Below are positions 8,997-16,717 of a stretch of DNA of 64,000 bases, piece by piece. The stretch's first letter is position 1. Every line of letters starts with the position of its first letter. Both the position numbers and the translations under genes were made by a program. Source of the stretch: Taklimakanibacter albus (GTDB taxonomy: Bacteria; Pseudomonadota; Alphaproteobacteria; Rhizobiales; Aestuariivirgaceae); assembly GCF_016595235.1 (NCBI RefSeq), contig NZ_JAENHL010000008.1, positions 890,624 to 954,623 of the forward strand, in the 5' to 3' direction. The notes under the pieces are model-generated. The model worked only from the letters and a program-made list of their open reading frames with translations, was not told the DNA's origin and did not search any database.

Positions 8997-9631
8997 TTCT
9001 CGTGACTGCTCCGTCCATGTCCGCCTTCGTCGCCCAAGCCGGCGCGCGGCGTCAACAGGAGAGGCATTGCCGATTGTAACAAGCTCGTGTCGCTACGCCC
9101 CCTACTCGGGAGACAGCTCGTATCGCTCGCACGGCCAAGAGCGTCATGCGGGCGAATGTCGCGCCTTCTTAATCCCGGGAGGATCGTAGCTCACTTCTAA
9201 GTTGAAGCGCTTATAGAGTATCCGATCGCCATAGCCACCACAAAGAGCGCGCAACCACATCACTGCGGCCAAAGCTTTTCTCGCCGTCGATATCGGCAGC
9301 GCGGGCCGTCAGTGCGGTAAGGGTATGGAGCGCCGCTTCTGCGGCACAAAATAGAGAAGCCAGATCAGCCACGTCAGATAGAGATACTCGATTGGGCCCT
9401 TGTCACCATTGAAGGCGGCGAGGGCATCCGGTGATTTATTATGCCAATCAGCCCGAGAAAACCCAACCACCAACGTTCATGAAAGCGTATGTCTCATCTC
9501 CTACTCAATATTAAAAATAGATCGATTAGTCAATTAATTATATGGAGAACGAGAGCTCCTGGTCAAGGTCGGCCACAAAATAAATGTGAGATCATTGCTA
9601 GGAACCCGTCATGGGATTAGATCACACCCGG
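8997..9631. other. Gap of 635 bases, mostly no gene; contains decayed frame
   Basis: No intact coding region is evident on either strand. The part at 9309-9495 holds a frameshifted remnant listed separately. The 9500-9560 stretch is AT-rich (TTAAAAATAGATCGATTAG), unlike the GC-rich surroundings, and sits just upstream of tRNA-Arg, so it may carry that gene's promoter. Confidence 0.5.
9309..9495 (-). pseudogene. Remnant of a small membrane protein, frameshifted
   Basis: Reverse strand encodes RWWLGFLGLIGIINH in one frame (about 9435-9476) and, after a shift near 9407, GDKGPIEYLYLTWLIWLL followed by YFVPQKRR to a TGA at 9309-9311. The two parts read as one short protein with two membrane helices broken by a frameshift, and the upstream start is also lost. 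The family is not certain; it resembles small DUF-type inner membrane proteins. Confidence 0.35.
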
Positions 9632-9708
9632 GGCCCCGTAGCTCAATTGGATAGAGCATCAGACTTCGAATCTGAGGGTTGCGCGTTCAAATCGTGCCGG
9701 GGTCACCA
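9632..9708 (+). tRNA. tRNA-Arg(TCG), CCA encoded
   Basis: Acceptor GGCCCCG pairs with CGGGGTC (one G-T pair). The D arm is GCTCAATTGGATAGAGC, anticodon stem TCAGA/TCTGA with loop CTTCGAA (anticodon TCG), T arm GCGCGTTCAAATCGTGC, discriminator A and genomic CCA at 9706-9708. It is the tRNA nearest the left end of the prophage (1 kb away) and a natural integration-site candidate, but I find no copy of its 3' end near the prophage's right end. Confidence 0.95.
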
Positions 9709-10036
9709 TTTCCCTGCAGTGAACGCGCACTCTCGGAAATCTAAGGGGTCTGTGCGCGCGTCGTCTCGACCGGCACAGAAATTCCCAATTTGAATTGCCC
9801 GTTTCGCAAGGAATTGGCCCATCGCGCTAGGAATACCATTCCCAAACACGAGCGCAGCGCTGCCAACCTGTTCGCTTGCCACTATTCTCACCCACAGCCA
9901 ATGGAGAACAGACGCCAAAGTTTCGCCACAGCGCGATGAAAGAACGCTTGAATTCATCCCTATTTTGAAGAATTCCTTGTTGTAGTATGATTGCTTTCAT
10001 CCGCCTGCTGATGAGATTCGCTGAAGGCTCGAGACG
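9709..10036. other. Gap of 328 bases, nothing identified
   Basis: Between tRNA-Arg and the lysine-rich secreted protein gene. A leftward open frame crosses it but has no recognisable sequence and no ribosome site. If the prophage is integrated in tRNA-Arg, attL would be at its left edge; no repeat was found to show this. Confidence 0.4.
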
Positions 10037-10630
10037 GTGAAACTGGACGGACACGCAAAACAATCGTGGGTGCTCCTTATAGCCGCATTATTCGGCTTTC
10101 TTGGTGTTGCACACACTGCTCAAAGTGAATGTCTGAGCCCTTCATCCGCTTCCGGCGATTCAGCCACGACCGTATATCGCTGCCTCGAGCAGCAGGGCAC
10201 GACCACGCGACAAGACCCGATTATAAGTCCCCATAAGACGACTGTGGTTGAACGCGGTCCGGCCAGTGTTCCCTGGTTTGCGCCCAAGCCTGCGGGCAGC
10301 CCGGCGGAAACAGCGGGGCCATTGCCGCAAGCTCAGGTGGCCGAACCGGCCGAGCCATCGCCACAAGCTCAGGCGACAACAACCAAGGTAATTGTTGAAG
10401 TTAGGCCGGACGAGAAACCAGTCGCACAGAAGAAGCCGGCTCGTAAGAAACTTGTCAAATTGAAGCCAGCCAAGACGAAAACGACAAAAGCGCTGACAGC
10501 GAAGACGAAGCCTATCAAAAAAACGACGAAGGCCAAGGTCGCCTCCGAGGAGCCCGGTAACAGTACTATCGTCTGGACTCGGAAAGATATGCCTCTTGGT
10601 AATCGTATCGTGAACTGGCTCGGGCTCTGA
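10037..10630 (+). CDS. Secreted Lys/Ala/Pro-rich hypothetical protein
   Basis: 197 residues starting at GTG with GAAGG 9 bases upstream. Residues 9-28 (QSWVLLIAALFGFLGVAHTA) form a signal peptide with probable cleavage after A-x-A near residue 29. The mature part is low-complexity: proline/alanine/glutamine repeats (PQAQVAEPAEPSPQAQA), then a strongly basic Lys-Thr-Ala segment (residues 125-170), then a short C-terminal motif. It could bind DNA, cell wall or an acidic polymer in the periplasm. It converges on the left end of the prophage, and whether it is chromosomal or a phage accessory gene is unresolved. Confidence 0.6.
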   Translation: MKLDGHAKQSWVLLIAALFGFLGVAHTAQSECLSPSSASGDSATTVYRCLEQQGTTTRQDPIISPHKTTVVERGPASVPWFAPKPAGSPAETAGPLPQAQVAEPAEPSPQAQATTTKVIVEVRPDEKPVAQKKPARKKLVKLKPAKTKTTKALTAKTKPIKKTTKAKVASEEPGNSTIVWTRKDMPLGNRIVNWLGL

Positions 10631-10717
10631 CCCTGTCTGCAGAGGACTCTCGGGCGAGCCGACAAGAAAACGAACAGCTGATTGCCTCAGCGGCACAGGG
10701 ATATCCCAGACGGGCAT

Positions 10718-10963
10718 TCACTGATAAATTCGGCGAATTCCGGCCCGCCATAATATGCGGGTGATGATGCGTTCGGCGCGGACAACCGAGCGCTCATCGG
10801 CATCCGGAAAGGCGATATGAACCGCCTCGTGAACCAAGGTTGAAAGCCACTGGCGAGGTTCAAGCCGTGGGTCGATCTCGATCAGGCCATCGTCGGGAAA
10901 GGCTTGGCCCGCCGCTCGCTCACGGCCGAGCTTGCGCTCGGTGAGGATAAGCTTTCTTGGCAT
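10718..10963 (-). CDS. Small phage protein with HExxH zinc motif
   Basis: 81 residues. LVHEAVHIAFPDADERSVVRAE carries the HExxH zinc-binding motif of metallopeptidases near residue 45, with an acidic residue 12-16 positions on that could be the third ligand. It is the last gene of the late operon, 3 bases after Rz1. The protein is shorter than most peptidases, so it may be a minimal zincin or a decayed fold. SprT-like or virion-modifying activity are possible; neither is shown. ATG 10963 has GGTAGGT upstream. Confidence 0.62.
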   Translation of the reverse strand: MPRKLILTERKLGRERAAGQAFPDDGLIEIDPRLEPRQWLSTLVHEAVHIAFPDADERSVVRAERIITRILWRAGIRRIYQ

Positions 10964-10966
10964 GAC

Positions 10967-11227
10967 CTACCTCCTCTCACGCAGAAAGCGGTAGAAGCGT
11001 TGCCAATCGCGACGCTTGCCTTCGCAGGTCTTCAGCGCGGCGCGGTTCTGATAGAGCGCCTGAACGGCGTCCTGCCCGATCGACACCTTTGGGAGCTCGC
11101 AACGTATTTGAAGTCTCGCGGGAGGATCGGGGAGTGGCACCCTTACATCAGGGGCTGTCGTCGATCCGACGCACGCCGTCAACATGCTCACGAGTAAGAG
11201 GATAGGACTTTTCGTTCTGAAGCGCAT
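10967..11227 (-). CDS. Rz1-like outer membrane spanin lipoprotein
   Basis: 86 residues. Signal sequence with lipobox LVSMLTAC (lipidated Cys near residue 19), then a proline-containing spacer (PDVRVPLPDPPARL). It starts inside the Rz gene in another frame (overlap 11148-11227) and extends past it, the classical nested Rz/Rz1 arrangement. With the inner-membrane Rz it would fuse the two membranes in the last step of lysis. The tail (RDWQRFYRFLRERR) is longer than lambda Rz1. I start at ATG 11227 (MRFRTKSPI). Confidence 0.78.
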   Translation of the reverse strand: MRFRTKSPILLLVSMLTACVGSTTAPDVRVPLPDPPARLQIRCELPKVSIGQDAVQALYQNRAALKTCEGKRRDWQRFYRFLRERR

Positions 11228-11498
11228 CGATGAGTTCCTTGAGTTTGCGTTCTTCCTCTTCAGCGTTACGGGCATCGGCTTCGGCCTGGCGTATGACGAC
11301 TTCATTGGCGAGAAGTGCTGCTTTGATCTGCGTGATGGTCGCTTCAAGCGTTCTGACGCGTTCAGCGTGGATACCGGCTAGGTAGAGCTTGGTCGCGAGC
11401 CCAGCCGCGAGGATTAAGGCCAACAGGGTTACGATGAGCGTCGTGGCCCCCTTGAGACCAACCCCGCCGAGCCCGATACGGGCGAGAATGGCCATCAT
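11148..11498 (-). CDS. Rz-like inner membrane spanin
   Basis: 116 residues with one N-terminal membrane helix (TTLIVTLLALILAAGLATKL, residues 19-38) and a long periplasmic coiled coil (residues 45-100, heptads in TLEATITQIKAALLANEVV). Its ATG overlaps the endolysin stop in an ATGA junction, and Rz1 is embedded at its end. Topology and place in the lysis operon identify it as an i-spanin. Confidence 0.8.
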   Translation of the reverse strand: MMAILARIGLGGVGLKGATTLIVTLLALILAAGLATKLYLAGIHAERVRTLEATITQIKAALLANEVVIRQAEADARNAEEEERKLKELIDALQNEKSYPLTREHVDGVRRIDDSP

Positions 11499-12214
11499 CC
11501 AAACAACCTGTCCCAGAGCCGTTCCCGGCGCTCATGCCCGATGGTCAGAAGAACGCCGCAGGTTATAGAGGCTAGTCCCAGAATGAGGACGAGGAGGCTC
11601 AGCCAATCCATCCCGTAGCCGAAACCGGCCAGCGACCCTGCGCCCCCAGATCCCAAGATCGCCGCCAGCCATTTGCCCTGCCCAGTTACCGGAACTGACG
11701 CAACATTGTCGATCTCATCGCCATCCTCCACCTCGCGCCGGACGGCACGCAGCATGGACGCCGTAACCAACTGAAACCGTGCAGCGACGCGGAAACCGTT
11801 GACCTCCGCCCAGTCGATGGCATCAAAACATGGACATGCTTTGGTCACGCCAGGAAAGTCACGATGGCCGATGACGCGGCTAGACGGAAACCGCGACTGC
11901 AGGTCAGCCAGTCGATTCTTTAGCGCGCTCCACTGCGCAGCGGTGAAGTTGTTTCTGGGCCGCTGCCGGGCATCGACTCCACCAACAAGACAGATACCGA
12001 CAGAACTGGCGTTGTGGTTTCTCACATGACTGCCGATCTCTTCGAGTGACCGGCCCTCCTCCACCTCACCATTGCGACGGATTACCAAGTGATAGCCGAT
12101 GTCGTTCCATCCCTTGGCCTTGTGCCATTGACGGATCTCGGCGGCACCGATATCGGCTGTCGGCGGCGTCGCCGAACAATGAAGGACAATATAGTCAGTG
12201 GATCGCCGACGCAT
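11495..12214 (-). CDS. Phage endolysin, N-acetylmuramoyl-L-alanine amidase with C-terminal membrane helix
   Basis: 239 residues. Residues 5-145 are a T7 lysozyme-like Amidase_2 domain that cuts the bond between muramic acid and the peptide stem. Zinc ligands are visible as YIVLHCSAT (His near 12) and VIGHRDFPGVTKACPCFD (His near 116, Cys near 126). Residues 204-226 (WLSLLVLILGLASITCGVLL) form a strong membrane helix, with a weaker hydrophobic glycine-rich stretch before it; T7 lysozyme has neither. It is coupled to the upstream protease gene by a TAATG junction. Confidence 0.88.
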   Translation of the reverse strand: MRRRSTDYIVLHCSATPPTADIGAAEIRQWHKAKGWNDIGYHLVIRRNGEVEEGRSLEEIGSHVRNHNASSVGICLVGGVDARQRPRNNFTAAQWSALKNRLADLQSRFPSSRVIGHRDFPGVTKACPCFDAIDWAEVNGFRVAARFQLVTASMLRAVRREVEDGDEIDNVASVPVTGQGKWLAAILGSGGAGSLAGFGYGMDWLSLLVLILGLASITCGVLLTIGHERRERLWDRLFG

Positions 12215-13041
12215 TAGCGCACTCCCGGCGAGACATTATCCCGCTTCTTTGTTTCATCACCCACGACATCGCCGAACCCACTACGGCGAAGAAGCCCCCT
12301 GGTGGCAGAGATCGGCACAGCGAAGTTGATGCCCGATCCACGCAATCCAGCATCAAGCGTACCCACGAGCTCGCCGCGCTCATTGAGTACCGACCCACCG
12401 GAATTGCCACCGATGCTGGCGGCGTCGATCTGGAAGACCTTGAGCGACTTTCCTCCGATAGCAAGCGTGCGTTCAGCCGAGGAAACGATGCCCTTAGTGA
12501 CCGAATTATCGAGGATTACGCCCGGATTTCCGACGACATAGATAGTCTGCCCCCGCATCAGCACATGGCTGTCCGGCGCGAACGGAGCCTCCATCGGCGC
12601 CTTGAAGTCGACATCGAGGATTTGGAGCAACGCAACATCGTTGCCGGCGTCATTGCCGACGATCTTCGCCACATAATGACGCGATGATATGACCTGATAG
12701 TCCCGGGTGATGTTCTGCCACACCTCAAGATCCAGTTTCTTCTCGACAGTCTTTTTCGTCACCTCACCGGTCACCGGATCAACAAATTCCTGCTGCTCAC
12801 GGGTGATCCGATCCGTAACACAGTGGCTGGCGGTGAGTACCAGGCGATGCTGTTTCGAAATGATCGTGCCGGAGCAGAATCCATCGCCGCCGACTCCGAC
12901 GACGACATTGGTCTGGTCTATCTGCTGGGCCATCTTCTTGAGATCCCAAGTCTCCTGTGCCGGAGAAGCACGGACGCAACCGGCGAGGGTCAAGATACCG
13001 AGCAGACAGCCGGCTGCGGCAAGCCAATGAGAGGTCTTCAT
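12214..13041 (-). CDS. Trypsin-like serine protease, predicted lipoprotein, in lysis block
   Basis: 275 residues. A lipoprotein signal ends in LTLAGC (lipid Cys22). The domain is chymotrypsin fold with complete triad: TASHC (His73), NDVALL (Asp135) and GGNSGGSVL (Ser214), plus CSGTI and a C-terminal GINFAVPIS strand, similar to secreted bacterial trypsin-like proteases rather than HtrA (no PDZ). I start at ATG 13041 (MKTSHWLAAAG); the longer frame begins in unlikely sequence. Its stop overlaps the endolysin start by one base, so it belongs to the late operon. The substrate is unknown; envelope proteins at lysis or superinfection exclusion are guesses. Confidence 0.82.
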   Translation of the reverse strand: MKTSHWLAAAGCLLGILTLAGCVRASPAQETWDLKKMAQQIDQTNVVVGVGGDGFCSGTIISKQHRLVLTASHCVTDRITREQQEFVDPVTGEVTKKTVEKKLDLEVWQNITRDYQVISSRHYVAKIVGNDAGNDVALLQILDVDFKAPMEAPFAPDSHVLMRGQTIYVVGNPGVILDNSVTKGIVSSAERTLAIGGKSLKVFQIDAASIGGNSGGSVLNERGELVGTLDAGLRGSGINFAVPISATRGLLRRSGFGDVVGDETKKRDNVSPGVR

Positions 13042-13167
13042 GGCGAGATCCTTTGTTGATAGGGGAAGGACTTGTATCGACGAAGGGGTACCGAACTTTT
13101 TTGCTTTCACGCAGGCGATCACAACTGGGGCGACTATAGTTGTTGTCGCTTCTCATGACGGCGCGAT
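13042..13167. other. Short gap between holin and protease genes
   Basis: 126 bases without a gene on the minus strand, the longest break inside the lysis block. It could hold a promoter for the protease or be the entry point of an inserted gene; I see no clear -35/-10 pair. Confidence 0.35.
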
Positions 13168-13335
13168 CTATTTGCGGCTTCGACTGAGCTTTATGATTTG
13201 CATTATGATGAGTGCGAGCCCGCAGAATGGCATAAGTGCAGCGGCAATTTGGGAAAGTTCATTAAGAAGATTCAACCAAGTTTGAGTAAAGATCGCGGCC
13301 AACGCGATCGCGAAATTGAGCTTGGTGGAAGTCAT
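13168..13335 (-). CDS. Putative holin, 55 residues
   Basis: Small protein with two hydrophobic helices: residues 7-24 (NFAIALAAIFTQTWLNLL) and 31-49 (AAALMPFCGLALIIMQIIK), and a basic tail (KLSRSRK). This two-helix pattern fits a class II holin, which would permeabilise the inner membrane and time lysis. Its ATG overlaps the fibre gene's stop as ATGA, giving translational coupling, and it precedes the lysis genes. It is too short to appear in many gene calls. Identification is by size, topology and position only. Confidence 0.6.
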   Translation of the reverse strand: MTSTKLNFAIALAAIFTQTWLNLLNELSQIAAALMPFCGLALIIMQIIKLSRSRK

Positions 13336-14558
13336 TCATAGACTCTTAAGATTACGTTCCAGCGACCGACCGTTACAAAAAACGACTCGAAAGAGGCCTT
13401 GTGAGTAATGACAATCCTATTGATACAAACTCCCGCAGTATTCGAATCCGCCCATGCACCAACTCCCGCCGCACTCTCTGAAGCAACATTCCATACTCTG
13501 TTGCCTGAACTGTATCCGCAGTCCGCAGTCGTACAGTGCAACGCTAGGTGTACGAGAGATGGTTGCCGCCCCAGATTATGCTGTGTTTGCAAAGATGTGG
13601 AGGGGGCGTAAGAGCCAAGATTGAATTCGCGATAGAATCCAATACTAGATCTTCCTTCTGACCACATGCACTCGAGCAAGATCACTTTGGTAGCGGTGTG
13701 ATCCTCGACAACTTGATAGGCAAATGCAGTCTTCGCATGAGGCGCCTTTTCAATGTCGAAATGACTCAGTGCTCTAAAAATCGCATTCAGATTTAGCCCC
13801 CAGCCGCCAGTTCCATCTTGTTGGACAACAAGCAAACCCTTTTGCCCCGTGTTCATGTTTGTGGGCAGACCGAGATTGCGTGACGCGGTCAGCACGATCC
13901 GAACGTCGTTCGATGCCGCATTCATATCCCAAGCGATCGTCGCCGCATCTGCGAGCGTCGTCATTGTGGTGATGAGCGGCTTCGAATATGTCTGCTTAGC
14001 AATAAAGGTCTGTTCGCGATCGACGGCGACCGGCGCGAAATTCAGAAGAATGATGTCAGTCCCGTTATAGACGCAATCACAGACATGGCCTGAACCAGCT
14101 ATGTCACCGATCGCGACGGCCGCACCATTCAATTTCTTGATGATCTTGGCGCCCAGGCCGTCGATGTTGATTGTAGGAGCTGTCGTTGTATTGGGGGCCC
14201 CGGCCGTGAAGCGGAAACGCATCTTGGCAGTATAGGCCACGAAGGCCGGCGAGAATGTCGCCGTTATGGCATCGGCCGTTCCGCTAACCGCGATCGCGTG
14301 GGCCACAATTTCCGACTGGACCTGGCCGAGATTGGGGCTGTCGGCAGCCGCCGCGCCAGCGCCTAACCCAGTGAGCTTGTTGCCGCCCATGGGCTGATTG
14401 GCCAGAAATGGCGCTGTGCCCAGGACATTGACGCTGTCTGTCAGCGCCTGAGACAGGTCGGCGACGACAGCATTGTAGTCAGCACTTTCTATCGTAGTAT
14501 TGGGCACAGCGGCTGTGCCGGCAGGCGGGCCATAGATGCCTGATCCGTTGCGAGGCAT
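13332..14558 (-). CDS. Phage tail fibre/receptor-binding protein
   Basis: 408 residues. The N-terminal third (PMGGNKLTGLGAGAAAADSPNLGQVQ) is the typical repeat found in many tail fibres near the virion-binding end. The rest is Thr/Ala/Gly/Asn-rich beta sequence, with an aromatic C-terminal part that may bind the host receptor. A strong ribosome site AGGAGG lies 8 bases before ATG 14558. The following holin overlaps its stop. It probably sets host range. Confidence 0.82.
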   Translation of the reverse strand: MPRNGSGIYGPPAGTAAVPNTTIESADYNAVVADLSQALTDSVNVLGTAPFLANQPMGGNKLTGLGAGAAAADSPNLGQVQSEIVAHAIAVSGTADAITATFSPAFVAYTAKMRFRFTAGAPNTTTAPTINIDGLGAKIIKKLNGAAVAIGDIAGSGHVCDCVYNGTDIILLNFAPVAVDREQTFIAKQTYSKPLITTMTTLADAATIAWDMNAASNDVRIVLTASRNLGLPTNMNTGQKGLLVVQQDGTGGWGLNLNAIFRALSHFDIEKAPHAKTAFAYQVVEDHTATKVILLECMWSEGRSSIGFYREFNLGSYAPSTSLQTQHNLGRQPSLVHLALHCTTADCGYSSGNRVWNVASESAAGVGAWADSNTAGVCINRIVITHKASFESFFVTVGRWNVILRVYE

Positions 14559-14712
14559 GCGAAATCCTCCTAAATGGCGGCGATGTACCGCATTCGGGTT
14601 GGGGGACTTGAGATCGCCGACGGCATTCTGGTCGACGGCCTAGTCGTTTTGGCTTTGTGAACCGGTTATGGCCGAGGGATCGGCTGGAAGACTGCGGGCT
14701 TCGCTTGGGCCG

Positions 14713-15270
14713 CTAGATATGTCTCTTCGGGCTCTTGAGTGCATCAATTTCGAGCTGGCCCTTCTCGAGCTGCTGCCGACGAATCGGATCGGAAGCCTGC
14801 ATCTCGCGCTCGATGTACATCTGCAGGACGCTTTTCGGCCCGGGCGACGTCCACGGATCTGCATAGACCTGCAGCATCTCGCTGAGGCTCGGGCCACCGG
14901 CCTGCGTCAGGCGCACGGGCTGACGATCGCCAGCGGGCTGGGTATTCGGCCAACCGCCGGCGTCACCTTTGGCAACGGTGCCCGACAGGCCGGGCGCGGC
15001 GGCCGCGTCGGCGGGCGTGTATGCCGCTGGCTGGAAAAGCGCATTGAAACGGCCGTCGGCAGCGCCACGCTGCTTTGTCTCCGCCTCATCGAGGCGATTG
15101 CGCTCGACGCGATACCCAATCGCGTCAGCAATGGCACCAAGCCCCTCCCAGGCATTCTTAGGCTGCTGAGTCGCTGAATGCACCACGAGCTGGCGCGCCA
15201 ATGCCCGGCGCTGCTCAAGCTCCTCAGGCGATTTGATACCGCTATTGCCACCGAAAATGAAACTCACCAT
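14713..15270 (-). CDS. Phage internal/structural protein, unrecognised
   Basis: 185 residues, no family recognised. The N-terminal part (SPEELEQRRALARQLVVHSATQQPKNAWEGLGAIADAIGYR) is helical; the middle is Pro/Ala-rich and the end (EREMQASDPIRRQQLEKGQLEIDALKSP) is helical. Its place after the nozzle and before the fibre suggests an ejected or virion-internal protein. The 154 bases between it and the fibre gene hold only a short plus-strand frame near 14574 that I do not call. Confidence 0.6.
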   Translation of the reverse strand: MVSFIFGGNSGIKSPEELEQRRALARQLVVHSATQQPKNAWEGLGAIADAIGYRVERNRLDEAETKQRGAADGRFNALFQPAAYTPADAAAAPGLSGTVAKGDAGGWPNTQPAGDRQPVRLTQAGGPSLSEMLQVYADPWTSPGPKSVLQMYIEREMQASDPIRRQQLEKGQLEIDALKSPKRHI

Positions 15271-15273
15271 TGC

Positions 15274-16278
15274 CTATGCTCCGAGATGAAGGGCTATGCT
15301 GTAGTCGACCATGCGATAGCCGGACGAGTCCTTGGTGACGGCGTCGGGGTGCTTCTTCTCGACCTCTTGCGCCATGAGACCCAGGTGCATGCGCTTGCCG
15401 CCACGATACCTGTACGAGTAGATGTTTTGGCCGTCGTCGGTCTTTCCGACTTTCTTCACATCGGCTTTCAGACGCCGATCGGAATACATGATCGCCTTGG
15501 CGCCGACCCCAAAGAGCGCGCCTAGCCCATTGTTAAAGTTATCCTGCTTCCGCTGATATGCCGCGAGCTCATTCTGATAATTCTGCTGAGTCAAGCCCGC
15601 GTAATCGGTGTTGGCGACATTGGCTCCCGGTGTCGATCCGAACATGGGTTGATCGATCTGGCCACCGCTCAGGAGTGACGCGAACTCATTCAGCGGTTGA
15701 TTGCGCTCGGTGAGCTTCTCATTCACCGCCTGATCGCGAGCGTTGATGAACAACTCGTTCCAGGCGTCATTTTCCTTCTGATACTGATTTTGTACGGCGC
15801 GGTCATCAGCCGCTGAGCCGTCTCGAATGCCTCGGGCCAGGCGCAAAGCCTTCTCCGACGCCGCCTCCCTGGCGAAACGATCTGACATTCGGGAGCTGTA
15901 GCGATCGATGATGGAATCTTCGACCGCCTTGTTATCGAGCGAGAACGGCTTGTCGAGCGTGCCGTTAAATTGGCCGGAAAGGCGCTCGAGCAGCCCCGCG
16001 ATATTAGCCTGGCCTGCATCCTGGCGGTCCTTGATCAACTGCTGTGCGTCCGAAAGCTTTGTCGTCTGGACATAGTTCGGAATCTTTGTCGTTCTACCGG
16101 TGAAGGGATCCACATAATCGCGATAGCCCGACTGCGTGTAGGTCTGGCTGCCATCAGGCCCCACCTGGTCGATCATGCTCATGATCTGGCTGAGGCCGGC
16201 AGTCGACTGGTTCAGCTTGTTTTGAGCGAGCGCCGTCTGCATAGGATCGGGCGCCTTCGGTGCCTTGCCTTTACCCAT
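15274..16278 (-). CDS. Phage internal protein with C-terminal S74 chaperone domain
   Basis: 334 residues. The N-terminal 240 residues are Gln/Asn-rich and helical. The last 70 (SDRRLKADVKKVG, then YSYRYRGGKRMHLGLMAQEV and HPDAV) match the Peptidase_S74 intramolecular chaperone, which aids trimer folding and then cuts itself off before a Ser-Asp; the SDRRLK motif holds this site. It is usually found at the end of tail spikes and fibres. ATG 16278 is 7 bases after GGAG and inside the preceding GNAT gene's end. Confidence 0.78.
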   Translation of the reverse strand: MGKGKAPKAPDPMQTALAQNKLNQSTAGLSQIMSMIDQVGPDGSQTYTQSGYRDYVDPFTGRTTKIPNYVQTTKLSDAQQLIKDRQDAGQANIAGLLERLSGQFNGTLDKPFSLDNKAVEDSIIDRYSSRMSDRFAREAASEKALRLARGIRDGSAADDRAVQNQYQKENDAWNELFINARDQAVNEKLTERNQPLNEFASLLSGGQIDQPMFGSTPGANVANTDYAGLTQQNYQNELAAYQRKQDNFNNGLGALFGVGAKAIMYSDRRLKADVKKVGKTDDGQNIYSYRYRGGKRMHLGLMAQEVEKKHPDAVTKDSSGYRMVDYSIALHLGA

Positions 16279-16717
16279 GTGCATTCTCCTTGTGAAAGCC
16301 GTTCTTCCGCCAGTCTTCGGCGGTGAGCGTTGAAACAATGCCGTCTTGGTCAGGGCCAAAGAGCCGCGGAATGGTCACCTGCTTGAAACCATAGGCGCGC
16401 ACGATGCGCACAGCGTGCTGGAGACTAGCCGGGGTTCGGGCAATTGCCATCTGGCAGGCGATGCCGTCGAAGACATACGAAAATGCCGCGTAGAGCACCG
16501 GCCGGGTCAGCCAGCGCCGATTGGTGCCGGCATAGCTGATCTCGATCGTGCCAGCATCGGGTGACCAATGACTGAAGACGAAGCCGCCCACCAATTCGTC
16601 TTCATGATCAACGCCAATGGCCGTGAAATTCTCCCCGAAGCCGTGATCCGCGACATGCGGGATCAGGCTCGCCACCAATTTGGCCACGGTGTCGTCCTGA
16701 CCGTAGATCGGCGTCAT
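16271..16717 (-). CDS. Phage-borne GNAT-fold acetyltransferase-like protein
   Basis: 148 residues with the GNAT strand order: TAIGVDHEDELVGGFVFSHW, then IEISYAGTNRRWLTRPVLYAAFSYVF and IARTPASLQHAVRIVRAYGFKQV. The usual acetyl-CoA loop (R/Q-x-x-G-x-G/A) is weak (here NRRWLTRP), so activity is uncertain. It overlaps the nozzle gene by an ATGA junction and sits among virion genes. Genes of this kind occur in several short-tailed phages at this position; the role is not known to me. Confidence 0.68.
   Translation of the reverse strand: MTPIYGQDDTVAKLVASLIPHVADHGFGENFTAIGVDHEDELVGGFVFSHWSPDAGTIEISYAGTNRRWLTRPVLYAAFSYVFDGIACQMAIARTPASLQHAVRIVRAYGFKQVTIPRLFGPDQDGIVSTLTAEDWRKNGFHKENAHG

Noticed and set aside
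14640-14897. 85-residue minus frame overlapping the internal protein gene
   Set aside because: Arg/Ser-rich shadow frame; the overlapping 185-residue protein is better supported.
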